A stretch of DNA of 23,456 nucleotides from an archaeon (GTDB lineage Archaea > Thermoproteota > Nitrososphaeria > Conexivisphaerales > UBA164): positions 1 to 23,456 of the forward strand of contig JAJZYL010000003.1 of the NCBI GenBank assembly GCA_021798095.1, read 5' to 3'. This document shows, in pieces, positions 7,014 to 14,481 of the stretch (its first letter is position 1; the number at the start of each line of letters is the position of its first letter). Below the pieces are notes generated by a model, which did no database searches, had not been told where the DNA came from, and saw only the letters and a list, made by a program, of their open reading frames with translations. Made by a program: the position numbers and the translations under genes.

Positions 7014-8037
7014 ATAGGGCCCTCACTTCTTCCGCTATCTTACTTGGGTCATGTTCCCTCCTAACTTTTTCAGCACCACTTTTACCCATAGTTTCCCTCC
7101 TGTGTGGGTCTTCTAGCAGCTTCTCCAGCGCAGAAATATAGCCGTCCAAATCCATAGCCAGATAACCGCTTTTACCGTCCTCCACTATCTCGGGGATCGA
7201 GGCTATTGAGCTGGCCACCACGGGCATCCCATGGCTCATAGCTTCGACTATGCCCAGACCATAGGCCTCGGAACGTGTAGGCAAGAAAAAGACATCACCA
7301 CCCCGATAAATCCTTTCCAAAAGTGGCCTGGATACCTCCTGATAGTGTATCATCCAATCCGGCATAGAACGAAGCAGAGGTAATTTGCCAACATATATCA
7401 GCTTTGCATCATTAAAATCTGCGTGCAGGCGTTCAAAGGCGCGGATAGCTATATCCCCTCCCTTCCTGAGAGGCTCTCTTCCTACGAAAACCACTTTCAA
7501 TCCAGAACGTTTGGTATTATTCGGAGTTGGTGTTGGAAGGCTCATGGGCACACTTATCACCCTTATCTTTTGTCTTTCTACCCCATCACCTATAAAGCCA
7601 TTCCTGGCCCACCTGGACCAGACAACTACGGCCTTGCAGTTATCCCTGTTCAGGCTATCGGCGAACCTCCTGGCGGCCCACTGGCTAAATGGGCGGTTGA
7701 GATTGATATAGTTAAGCAGAAGTTGCGACGGTGACTGATCATTTTCATGAATCCATGGAAGCTTATACCCGTACATGGTCCAGAAGAAAGAATGTACCAG
7801 ATCGTGTTCGCGCTCATCAACTATCATCAGCCTCTGCATGATAACCTTAAGTAGCATATATAAGGCCGTCATGCTATTAAATTCATAATTCCTGACGTGC
7901 GACGTATAGGAAAGCCGATCTACCATAACGGTGTATTTATACCCAGTTGGGGGGTACCTTAATCTCATTGCAGGGCCCGTCTTGACCTTCCCTGTCAGCG
8001 GATCGATTTCGGTTACCAGTAACACGCGCCTGGTCAA
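7000..8037 (-). CDS. GT4-family glycosyltransferase
   Basis: A 345-residue GT-B protein. The C-terminal half is a typical Glycos_transf_1 domain: GREPLRKGGDIAIRAF (about 186-201), a YVGKLP segment, and the EX7E motif with Glu257 and Glu265 in EAYGLGIVEAMSHG. ASSIASIPEIVEDGKSGYL follows. The N-terminal acceptor domain is divergent. It would transfer a sugar from a nucleotide or lipid donor to an acceptor such as lipid, glycan or a small molecule. The start is TTG at 8037, two codons after the in-frame TGA of the zinc-ribbon gene. It is second in the operon and overlaps the MFS gene. Confidence 0.85.
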   Translation of the reverse strand: MTRRVLLVTEIDPLTGKVKTGPAMRLRYPPTGYKYTVMVDRLSYTSHVRNYEFNSMTALYMLLKVIMQRLMIVDEREHDLVHSFFWTMYGYKLPWIHENDQSPSQLLLNYINLNRPFSQWAARRFADSLNRDNCKAVVVWSRWARNGFIGDGVERQKIRVISVPMSLPTPTPNNTKRSGLKVVFVGREPLRKGGDIAIRAFERLHADFNDAKLIYVGKLPLLRSMPDWMIHYQEVSRPLLERIYRGGDVFFLPTRSEAYGLGIVEAMSHGMPVVASSIASIPEIVEDGKSGYLAMDLDGYISALEKLLEDPHRRETMGKSGAEKVRREHDPSKIAEEVRALYESI

Positions 8038-8043
8038 TCTTAC

Positions 8044-8205
8044 TCATTCCGCTGGCTTGACTGTTATCACCGGATCACGGGCGGAAAGCTTGGCATTACA
8101 ATATTTGCACTTGGATCCGTTCTGTTTGAGGATCGTTTTTATTGGTATTATTTCATAACCTACGAAGATAGGCTTGCCGCAAGATCTGCACGCAACCTTA
8201 TACAT
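8044..8205 (-). CDS. 53-residue zinc-ribbon protein
   Basis: A short gene read on the minus strand from ATG at 8205 to TGA at 8044. It has a rubredoxin-like CxxC pair at Cys6/Cys9 (CRSCGKP) and a second at Cys33/Cys36 (CKYC), so four cysteines should bind one zinc. The tail ends VITVKPAE. It may regulate or stabilise the gene products downstream. It heads the operon: the glycosyltransferase starts six bases after its stop and in the same reading frame. A TATA-like TTTAATTG at about 8230-8238 is suitably placed. No family name can be assigned. Confidence 0.65.
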   Translation of the reverse strand: MYKVACRSCGKPIFVGYEIIPIKTILKQNGSKCKYCNAKLSARDPVITVKPAE

Positions 8206-8310
8206 GTCCCATGGTTTAAAGACGTATCAATTAAAGGTTCTTGATGATATTCCAATAACATTTTCCGTTGATAAAAGAATATATTCGACTGTAAAATCTT
8301 AATTATTTAC

Positions 8311-8324
8311 TATTAATATTAATA
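8311..8324. repeat. 14-bp AT palindrome in the leuC upstream region
   Basis: TATTAATATTAATA is a perfect palindrome about 30 bp upstream of the leuC TATA box, in the gap between divergent transcription units. It could be a regulator site; being pure AT, it may also be chance. Confidence 0.3.
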
Positions 8325-8367
8325 ATAAACGATTTAGATAATATGGGAAAAGTATATAAACGATTTA
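8325..8367 (+). promoter_or_regulatory. leuCD promoter with 12-bp direct repeat
   Basis: GTATATAAA (8352-8360) is a strong TATA box centred about 26 bp before the ATG at 8382, predicting a leaderless transcript. ATAAACGATTTA occurs twice, at 8325-8336 and 8356-8367, exactly 31 bp apart (about three helical turns). The second copy overlaps the TATA box and the initiation region, so a factor binding both could control leuCD. Regulation is inferred. Confidence 0.6.
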
Positions 8368-8381
8368 CGGAGAGCGTCAAC

Positions 8382-9794
8382 ATGGCGACGACCATAATAG
8401 AAAAGATATGGAAGGAGCATGAACTTGCAGTCGATGACGATGGCCGATCTCTGATATATATTGATAGACATTTGACGCATGAAGTCACGTCACCTGTGGC
8501 CTTCGAAGATCTCAGGATAAGGGGGAGGAAGCTCAGGAGGCCCGACCTCACCGTAGCGGTCATGGATCACAATGTGCCGACTGGCCCAAGAGAGGAGCCC
8601 ATACGAGATGAGCTATCATACAAACAGATGCAGGCGCTCTATAAAAATAGTGAAGATTTTGGGACAATACTGCTTGACTATTACAGCCCATTTCAGGGTA
8701 TAATACATATCATCGGGCCTGAACTTGGCCTTACTCTCCCTGGCATGACGCTGGCGGCAGGTGATAGCCACACCAGTACGCATGGTGCCCTGGGGGCACT
8801 GGCATTTGGAATAGGTACGAGCGAGGTTGAACACGTTTTCGCCACACAGACTCTCTGGCTAAAGAAACCTAAGACTATGGAAATCAAAGTTTCGGGAAGC
8901 TTCGGGCGGGGAGTATACTCCAAGGATTTAGCGCTATTCCTAATTGGCCAGCTAGGTACTGGCGGAGGCATAGGACATATTCTAGAGTATACCGGTGAGA
9001 CCATCAGATCTATGACCCCAGATGAAAGGATGACGCTGTGCAATCTTTCTACAGAAGCTGGCGCTAGGTCTTCGATAATTTCGCCCGATGATAAAATCTT
9101 TAATTATGTCCGGGGAAGGGCTTTCGCACCAGAAGAAGATGATTTCAATGAAGCCGTTGAATACTGGAAGACTCTGGCCTCTGACCCTAACGCCACCTAT
9201 GATAAGTCCTATAGTTTCGACGTGTCGGGTTTGAAGCCGATGGTTACATGGGGTACAAACCCCTCTATGGTGGTCCCTGTAACTGGATCTATTCCGTCCC
9301 CAGACCAGTTTGAAGCGTCAAGGAGGCCAGGCATTGAGGCGGCCCTAAAATATATGGGGTTAACCCCTGGTCAGGTAATAACTGACATAAAGGTTGATCG
9401 CGTCTTTATAGGCTCCTGCACTAATTCAAGGCTTTCTGACCTGACCATAGCGGCTAGGGTAGTCAAGGGTAGGAAGGTGTCCAAATCGGTCAGGGCTATG
9501 GTCGTACCTGGTTCCCAGTACGTGAAGAGGAACGCTGAAAGGAAGGGACTACATTCCATATTCCTCGAAGCCGGATTTGAATGGAGGAACGCAGGATGCA
9601 GCATGTGCATAGGTATGAACGAAGATCAGCTTTTACCAAGTGAAAGGGCCGCCAGCACAACAAATCGCAATTTCGAAAATAGGCAGGGACCGGGGGGAAG
9701 GACGCATCTTGTAAGTCCAGCAATGGCGGCGGCGGCGGCCATAGAAGGGCATTTTGTAGATATAACACAATGGGATATGCCGGAGGCGATCTAG
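8382..9794 (+). CDS. leuC: 3-isopropylmalate dehydratase large subunit
   Basis: A 470-residue subunit of isopropylmalate isomerase, which interconverts 2- and 3-isopropylmalate in leucine synthesis. It holds a [4Fe-4S] cluster through Cys346 (GSCTNSR), Cys406 and Cys409 (CSMC), one residue off the E. coli LeuC numbering. AGDSHTSTHGALGALAFGIGTSE and SPAMAAAAAIEGHFVD are family hallmarks. The frame is open from ATG at 8343, but the TATA box lies inside that extension, so ATG at 8382 (MATTIIEKIW) is the start. Its length and motifs fit the long bacterial type rather than the roughly 420-residue archaeal type. leuD follows after one base. Confidence 0.93.
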   Translation: MATTIIEKIWKEHELAVDDDGRSLIYIDRHLTHEVTSPVAFEDLRIRGRKLRRPDLTVAVMDHNVPTGPREEPIRDELSYKQMQALYKNSEDFGTILLDYYSPFQGIIHIIGPELGLTLPGMTLAAGDSHTSTHGALGALAFGIGTSEVEHVFATQTLWLKKPKTMEIKVSGSFGRGVYSKDLALFLIGQLGTGGGIGHILEYTGETIRSMTPDERMTLCNLSTEAGARSSIISPDDKIFNYVRGRAFAPEEDDFNEAVEYWKTLASDPNATYDKSYSFDVSGLKPMVTWGTNPSMVVPVTGSIPSPDQFEASRRPGIEAALKYMGLTPGQVITDIKVDRVFIGSCTNSRLSDLTIAARVVKGRKVSKSVRAMVVPGSQYVKRNAERKGLHSIFLEAGFEWRNAGCSMCIGMNEDQLLPSERAASTTNRNFENRQGPGGRTHLVSPAMAAAAAIEGHFVDITQWDMPEAI

Positions 9795-9795
9795 T

Positions 9796-10407
9796 ATGGA
9801 TGTAGTAGCGGGCCTTGCAGTGCCGTTGCTTCGTGAGAACGTGGATACCGATCAGATAATTCCAGCGCAGTTCCTGCGAATACTTACAAAGAACGGCTTG
9901 GGCAGGTACCTTTTTTACAGATGGAGGTATGATCAGGATGGCAAACCTACGCCCGGATTCGTTCTTAACGATGAACGGTTCAGGAAGGCTACAGTGCTTC
10001 TTGCGCTAAAAAATTTTGGAATAGGCTCATCTAGGGAGAACGCCGTCTGGGCGCTCACAGATTACGGGATCAAGGCCGTTATAGCCCCTTCATTTGGGGA
10101 TATATTCTATGAGAATGCGGTGAAGAACGGGCTGGTGTGCATAAGGATTGATGAAAAACTTATCCAGCAGATCGGAAAGGAGGCAGAAGCAGGTGGACTC
10201 ACGGTGAGGATAAACATCAAGGAGCAGAGCCTGAGTTACGGATCACAATCAATACATTATACAATGGAACCATCAGTTAGAAGAAGGCTGATGAGCGGGG
10301 AAGACGAAATTGAAAACACAATAAAGTATGAAAATAAGATAATGGCCTACGAGCAAAGGATGAAAAAATTCTACCAGATAGATAGGAAGAGGTTGCTTTA
10401 CGAATAG
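9796..10407 (+). CDS. leuD: 3-isopropylmalate dehydratase small subunit
   Basis: A 203-residue swivel-domain partner of LeuC. It shows VDTDQIIPAQFL (residues about 17-28), NFGIGSSRENAVWAL (about 74-88, which positions substrate) and SFGDIFYENAVKNGL. The length is that of bacterial LeuD; archaeal small subunits are usually near 165 residues. The C-terminal about 45 residues are charged and helical. The start ATG is one base after the leuC stop, so the two are translationally coupled. It ends 44 bases from the convergent aldolase gene. leuA and leuB are not in this window. Confidence 0.92.
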   Translation: MDVVAGLAVPLLRENVDTDQIIPAQFLRILTKNGLGRYLFYRWRYDQDGKPTPGFVLNDERFRKATVLLALKNFGIGSSRENAVWALTDYGIKAVIAPSFGDIFYENAVKNGLVCIRIDEKLIQQIGKEAEAGGLTVRINIKEQSLSYGSQSIHYTMEPSVRRRLMSGEDEIENTIKYENKIMAYEQRMKKFYQIDRKRLLYE

Positions 10408-10451
10408 TGGGCAACCCCTCTAAGGATAACTAACTATTGCAAATTATATCA

Positions 10452-11027
10452 TTACCGCGCGGACCTGAGCAATCTTGTGAGCACGGTGAGCTCGGCACAC
10501 CGTTCAGTGGCAATGGACCTCATTACCGCCGTGGTCATGTCCTCTCCCACGGATACCAGGCCGTGGGCTTTCATTACCACGGCCATTGCACCATGTTCGA
10601 ATACATCTGTGACAGCTGATGCCAGCTCCTGTGTCCCTGGCATAATTATAGGGATGACCGGTACTCTTTTCCCCAGATAGAACTGTGACTCAGTTGTTAT
10701 GGTATCTATTCCATCCTCCACGTAACTGAGCGCTGTTGAGTAAGTTGGATGAGTGTGTATCACATAGTTGATGGAAGGCAGCCTTTTGTATATTTCAAGA
10801 TGAAGTCTGAATTCAGAGGAGGGCTGGGGACCCGAAATTAAGGACCCGTCCAAGCTCATAATGGAAAAGTCAATTGGTGAAGCCCTTTCTAGGAAAATGT
10901 TGGTCGCCTTGATAACGATCCCCTTTTCAGATCTAGCGCTTAGATTCCCTTCACGCCCTTCAACATAACCCAGCTCGGCCAGGTACCTCCCCGCCTGAAC
11001 CAGTTCCTTTCTTATTTTATTTATCAC
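10452..11027 (-). CDS. Class II aldolase/adducin family protein (fuculose-phosphate aldolase-like)
   Basis: A 191-residue zinc aldolase-type protein. It has GNLSAR (27-32) for phosphate binding, catalytic Glu72 in SSEFRLH, and zinc ligands His91 and His93 (HTHPTYST) and His155 (KAHG). The His155 position matches E. coli FucA. Family members cleave L-fuculose-1-phosphate or related sugar phosphates; methylthioribulose-1-phosphate dehydratase and ribulose-phosphate epimerase are relatives. The substrate is not determined here. The start is GTG at 11027, overlapping the pheA stop as GTGA, so it is the third gene of the ilvE-pheA operon. Confidence 0.82.
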   Translation of the reverse strand: MINKIRKELVQAGRYLAELGYVEGREGNLSARSEKGIVIKATNIFLERASPIDFSIMSLDGSLISGPQPSSEFRLHLEIYKRLPSINYVIHTHPTYSTALSYVEDGIDTITTESQFYLGKRVPVIPIIMPGTQELASAVTDVFEHGAMAVVMKAHGLVSVGEDMTTAVMRSIATERCAELTVLTRLLRSAR

Positions 11028-11854
11028 AGGATTTCCCCTCTTTTATAGGAACCAAGCACCTTTATAAAAATAGCCTGCCTTTCAAGCTCTTCAAGTGTTT
11101 TCTTGATGTTTTCCATCTTGACATGGCCTTCAAAATCCACGAAAAAGTAGTATTCCCATGGGGTCGATCTTGTCGGCCTGCTTTCTATCTTTGTAAGATT
11201 GACTCCGTTTTTAGCGAATACACCAAGCGAACTGTACAGTGATCCTGGCATGTGTTTTACCGAATAGATTATCGAAGTCTTGTATTTCACTTGGGCCAAG
11301 TACTCACCTTCAACCTCCCTTCTACTCATTACGAAGAATCTAGTGTAATTGTTTACGGAATCCTCGATACCCTTCTTAATGATTTCTAGCCCATAATACT
11401 TCGCAGCCCTCTGACTGGCTATGGCTGCGCAGCCCGTAGCCTTCCTTTCAGCCAAAAGCTTAGCGCTTCCCGCGGTATCATAAAGCGAAACTGGCACAAA
11501 GCCACCGGCTTGGATGAACTTCCTGCACTGAGAAAGCGCCTGAGGGTGGGACCAGACCTCCCTTATATCTTTCAGTGTCTGGCCAGGTAGCACCATCAGA
11601 CAATGGTTTACCCGGTGCACTATTTCACCGATAATTAAAAGGTTTGAATCCAGCAATAGGTCATAGGTCTCATTTACACTTCCCTCGAGCGAGTTTTCAA
11701 CGGGAACCACAGCGAAATCAGAATCACCGTTTTCGGCTGACCTGAATACATCGGCTAGAAAAGGCTTTGGTAGCAATGACACACCGCTGGGGAAGTAGGC
11801 TATGGCTGCCTCTTCGCTATATGCCCCTCGTTCTCCTTGAAAGCTGACCTTCAT
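11024..11854 (-). CDS. pheA: Prephenate dehydratase
   Basis: A 276-residue enzyme converting prephenate to phenylpyruvate for phenylalanine. The catalytic domain starts with FQGERGAYSEEAA (5-17), includes PVENSLEGSV (51-60) and ends with the TRF motif (171-173). An ACT domain (about 190-270) carries GSLYSSL (204-210) and ESRP (224-227), the phenylalanine-binding signature, so feedback inhibition is expected. No chorismate mutase domain is fused. ATG at 11854 follows the ilvE stop by five bases. Confidence 0.93.
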   Translation of the reverse strand: MKVSFQGERGAYSEEAAIAYFPSGVSLLPKPFLADVFRSAENGDSDFAVVPVENSLEGSVNETYDLLLDSNLLIIGEIVHRVNHCLMVLPGQTLKDIREVWSHPQALSQCRKFIQAGGFVPVSLYDTAGSAKLLAERKATGCAAIASQRAAKYYGLEIIKKGIEDSVNNYTRFFVMSRREVEGEYLAQVKYKTSIIYSVKHMPGSLYSSLGVFAKNGVNLTKIESRPTRSTPWEYYFFVDFEGHVKMENIKKTLEELERQAIFIKVLGSYKRGEIL

Positions 11855-11859
11855 CGATC

Positions 11860-12777
11860 CTAATACACCGGTTCCAGCCAGTCAATGTATTTATTATCCA
11901 TACCGCGTACTATAAGTCCAAATTTACTTTTCATCCTTTCAGTTATAGGCCCTACCGTGCCTCCCCCCACCTTCCTTCTATCCACTTCAAAGATGGGTGT
12001 GACCTCAGCTGCCGTTCCCACGAAGAATAGCTCTTCTGCCGAATACAGCTCCGACCTTTCTATACTCCTTTCACTTACATTGAACCCCATATCTCGGGCC
12101 ACCTTGATTATGGATGACCTGGTTATCCCATCAAGCGTTCCGGACGATATGGGCGGTGTAGCGAGCTCTCCATCCCTCACCATGAATATGTTCTCACCGC
12201 TGCCCTCACAGACTTCGCCTCTATCATTTAAGAGGATAGCGTCATCGTACCCATCTTTCAACGCCTCATTTTTTGCTATAACGCTGTTGGTGTAATGCCC
12301 AGTAACCTTAGCTGTAATGGGGTTACTCTGGATGCTGAGCCGTCTCCAGCTCGATACGACCACCGAAATGCCGGCCTTTTCAAAGTAACGCCCCATCCTT
12401 ACAATTATTATTATTGTGCTGGCCTTGAGGTTCCTTATGTCAAGACCAACCGGCCCATACCCCGTTATTACCAACGGCCGTATGTAAACGTCAGACCTGA
12501 TCGAGTTAGCCTTAACCGTTTCAATAACAGCCGACCTAAGCTCTTCTAGGCTTAACGGTGAGTTGAACCCGTATATCTTCTCTGAATTTATCAACCTTTG
12601 GATGTGTTTGGTGAGCCTAAATATATAGAGTTGAGGCTCATTCCAGTAAGCCCTGATACCTTCAAACGCCCCTGTTCCATAGTGCAAGGCCTTTGTCATT
12701 ACATGAACCTTGGCATCCTTCCAGGGGACAAGTTCCCCGTCAATCCATATCAAGTCAGTTTCAAATGATTGACTCAT
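11860..12777 (-). CDS. ilvE: Branched-chain amino acid aminotransferase
   Basis: A 305-residue fold-type IV PLP enzyme making valine, leucine and isoleucine from their keto acids. It shows HYGTGAFEGIRAY near 32-44, the PLP lysine Lys157 in TAKVTGHY, and EGSGENIF and SGTLDGITR for phosphate and carboxylate binding. The frame is open to TTG at 12804, but the TATA-like box (12811-12820) is only about 10 bp from it. ATG at 12777 (MSQSFETD) is therefore preferred and gives the usual length. It is first in the operon with pheA and the aldolase. It may also transaminate phenylpyruvate, which would explain the pairing (inference). Confidence 0.92.
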   Translation of the reverse strand: MSQSFETDLIWIDGELVPWKDAKVHVMTKALHYGTGAFEGIRAYWNEPQLYIFRLTKHIQRLINSEKIYGFNSPLSLEELRSAVIETVKANSIRSDVYIRPLVITGYGPVGLDIRNLKASTIIIIVRMGRYFEKAGISVVVSSWRRLSIQSNPITAKVTGHYTNSVIAKNEALKDGYDDAILLNDRGEVCEGSGENIFMVRDGELATPPISSGTLDGITRSSIIKVARDMGFNVSERSIERSELYSAEELFFVGTAAEVTPIFEVDRRKVGGGTVGPITERMKSKFGLIVRGMDNKYIDWLEPVY

Positions 12778-12810
12778 TTTAGTATACCTGTCGCAGATTG
12801 CCAAATGCTG

Positions 12811-12820
12811 TTATAAAAAC
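12811..12820 (-). promoter_or_regulatory. TATA-like box of the ilvE-pheA-aldolase operon
   Basis: Minus-strand GTTTTTATAA is centred about 38 bp before the ATG at 12777, giving a leader of roughly 12 bases. It lies only about 25 bp from the end of the insertion-sequence remnant. Confidence 0.45.
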
Positions 12821-12844
12821 CTTGGGTGAAGCCTATGAAAGAGC

Positions 12845-13098
12845 ATGACATTCCCTCTCACCAAAGCCGTGAGCTTCCCATCCCCTATGCCCCTGTTTAC
12901 CTATGGTTTGCATGGCAAACTGGACATTCCTGCGTAGAATATTCAGGCTCCACAGCAACTGTAAGTGCGCCGTTATGCTCTGCCTTCCAGTAAACCCTTT
13001 CCCAGAACTTGGCCCACGACGTATCCTGTATCGCCCTAGCAAGGCTATAGTCCTTCATCATCATGCTGTTCACAGAAAGGCCTTCATAGGCGGTTAAT
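12845..13098 (-). mobile_element. Decayed IS200/IS605-type element: tnpB 3' remnant and right end
   Basis: About 250 bp between rnhB and ilvE. A frame on the minus strand (13133 to stop at 12897) reads, from about codon 12, YEGLSVNSMMMKDYSLARAI, SWAKFWERVYWKAE and STQECPVCHANHR. This is the TnpB segment from the late RuvC region into the first half of the zinc ribbon. The second CxxC, the N-terminal about 250 residues and any tnpA are missing. Downstream, a short hairpin and GGGAATGTCA resemble an IS605 right end. The left boundary coincides with the rnhB stop. The protein cannot be functional. Confidence 0.7.
12857..12873 (-). repeat. Right-end hairpin of the IS200/IS605 remnant
   Basis: On the minus strand CTCAC-GGCTTTG-GTGAG forms a 5-bp stem with a 7-base loop, preceded by GGGAAG and followed by AGGGAATGTCA. 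This is the arrangement recalled for right ends of archaeal IS605-type elements, which also encode the 3' part of the guide RNA scaffold. Confidence 0.5.
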
Positions 13099-13726
13099 CC
13101 TGTGAAATATTTAAAATCTTTAGAGTTTTCCAACTTCTTCTGACTATAGGAGGAAGGGTGTCATCCGCAATGTGCTTCCGCAAATAGCTTCTGGTTTTTG
13201 GGTCCGATGGGTAGCCTGAACCGAAATCGCCATAAGCGCGTTTAAGGCCTTCCACTATCATATCCCTATTGACCTTTGCAACTATGCTGGCGGCCGATAC
13301 TGGAGGAAATAGTAGGTCTGCATGATGTGAACTCACCAGCATTATATCTCGATTAAGTTCATCTTTTATCTGATCTGAGAATAGTTCGGCGTCCGTATCG
13401 GCTGCATCAACCATGGCTAACTCACCTTCCAGGCTATTTACAAGTTTGGCCATATAGCGAGCTTCCAGAAAGTTCAACCTTCTGTGTTTTTTACCATAAA
13501 GAACGTATCTGTCAATGGTGGACGGGGGTATAGCAATGTACTTGATTTTGATATCGGTCAGAGTCATACTCCTAAATATATCGGCCCTTCTTGCCGGTGT
13601 AAGAAGCTTCGAATCCTTTACGCCAAGGCTCCTTAAAAGCGGAATATCATTTGTAGAAACAGCTCCTATAACTAGGGGGCCGATAACGCTGCCCCTTCCG
13701 GCTTCATCTATCCCAATTACCTTCAT
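13094..13726 (-). CDS. rnhB: Ribonuclease HII
   Basis: A 210-residue nuclease that cuts RNA in RNA-DNA hybrids and removes ribonucleotides from DNA. The acidic active site is complete: GIDEAGRG (Asp7, Glu8), MVDAAD (Asp107) and HHADLLFPPVSAASIVAK (Asp137). DSK at 38-40 is also present. The frame extends upstream to GTG at 13735 and ATG at 13732; ATG at 13726 (MKVIGIDEAG) gives the usual N-terminus. It overlaps the end of the THEP1-like gene by 23 bases or more. Its stop lies at the edge of the tnpB remnant, but the domain appears complete. Confidence 0.93.
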   Translation of the reverse strand: MKVIGIDEAGRGSVIGPLVIGAVSTNDIPLLRSLGVKDSKLLTPARRADIFRSMTLTDIKIKYIAIPPSTIDRYVLYGKKHRRLNFLEARYMAKLVNSLEGELAMVDAADTDAELFSDQIKDELNRDIMLVSSHHADLLFPPVSAASIVAKVNRDMIVEGLKRAYGDFGSGYPSDPKTRSYLRKHIADDTLPPIVRRSWKTLKILNISQD

Positions 13727-14207
13727 GATCATCACCCATCAAAACCTTCTCAACATCGTCAAGAGTTAGGACCTTGAAGGTTGACGTAATCAACTCAACA
13801 AGCGGATCCAAAAATCCGAATTTATAGGTAAAGACCAATTCAGCATCGCTATGGACGGCCTTTTCCAGAGTCTTCCTCAGTTCGGGGCTGACAAGCCCCA
13901 ATGGTTCTATTTCATGGAAGACTGTTACATCCAAGTCTGAAACTGAACTTTCAACCGCCTGCGTCGCGAATTTCGATAGTGAATTCAGGTCCAAACGGCG
14001 GCCGCCAAATCTCGCACCGCTTCCAGATGGAGCTGACAGGCGCCTTCTTTCTCCGCTAGCCAGATTGACTACAAGTAGAGAATATTTTGGCTCCCTGAGG
14101 ATAATGGCGCCACCTACTCCCTTACCGTTATCCCTGAGCCGTTTAACCAGGCTCATCAATATCTTCTGCCCCTTAGATGGCTTATCTATCCCTATTGCGA
14201 TCTTCAT
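13704..14207 (-). CDS. THEP1-like nucleoside-triphosphatase homologue with degenerate P-loop
   Basis: A 167-residue protein with the layout of archaeal THEP1 NTPases: an N-terminal strand and P-loop position, KGVGGAI near 29-34, an SGERRRL strand, a Walker B-like region and SPELRKTLEKA. The key motifs are broken. At residues 6-15 it reads GIDKPSKGQK instead of GxxGxGKT, and VFHEIEPLG (96-104) has His98 where the Walker B Asp belongs, with Glu99 kept. It may bind without hydrolysis or have lost nucleotide binding. ATG is at 14207 with a TATA-like box (about 14230-14240) 28 bp upstream. It is transcribed with rnhB, which it overlaps. Confidence 0.6.
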   Translation of the reverse strand: MKIAIGIDKPSKGQKILMSLVKRLRDNGKGVGGAIILREPKYSLLVVNLASGERRRLSAPSGSGARFGGRRLDLNSLSKFATQAVESSVSDLDVTVFHEIEPLGLVSPELRKTLEKAVHSDAELVFTYKFGFLDPLVELITSTFKVLTLDDVEKVLMGDDHEGNWDR

Positions 14208-14450
14208 AGCCGGTACTATGCCGCGAAGCTTATTAAATATGTAAGAAACCTATATGTTCAATCCAAGACAGCGATCAGCACTGATAAATGGCGGTTAATC
14301 TATTCATTGAGCGATCTCTAGCCATAAATTTTCGCCTTAAATCGGCCAGAAAGCCACTAAAGCCATCGAAATACCCCTACTGCAGCAACGCCATTCTGGA
14401 TTGGCCTTGATGTCATTTAGAACCAGCTCATCTTAGGAAAAATTAGTCAA
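14208..14450. other. Divergent intergenic region, no gene seen
   Basis: The space between the THEP1-like and radical SAM genes holds a promoter at each end. I see no open frame, RNA gene or clear repeat in the middle, although it is long enough for a small RNA. Confidence 0.4.
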
Positions 14451-14460
14451 ACTTTAAAAG
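14451..14460 (+). promoter_or_regulatory. TATA-like box of the radical SAM gene
   Basis: ACTTTAAAAG is centred about 26 bp before the ATG at 14482, fitting a leaderless transcript. GGGGGA at 14467-14472 may also act as a weak ribosome site. Confidence 0.5.
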
Positions 14461-14481
14461 GCTAAAGGGGGAACTCGAAGC

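Noticed and set aside
8343..8381. 13-codon upstream extension of leuC
   Set aside because: It contains the TATA box, and family N-termini match the inner ATG at 8382.
9721..9742. GCG triplet run in leuC
   Set aside because: It encodes the conserved Ala-rich SPAMAAAAAIEG segment and is not an unusual repeat expansion.
11885..12295. 136-codon plus-strand frame inside ilvE
   Set aside because: Antisense shadow of a well-supported gene, low-complexity Ser/Pro composition.
12833..13042. 69-codon frame over the insertion-sequence remnant
   Set aside because: Different frame from the TnpB-like reading; no recognisable motif.
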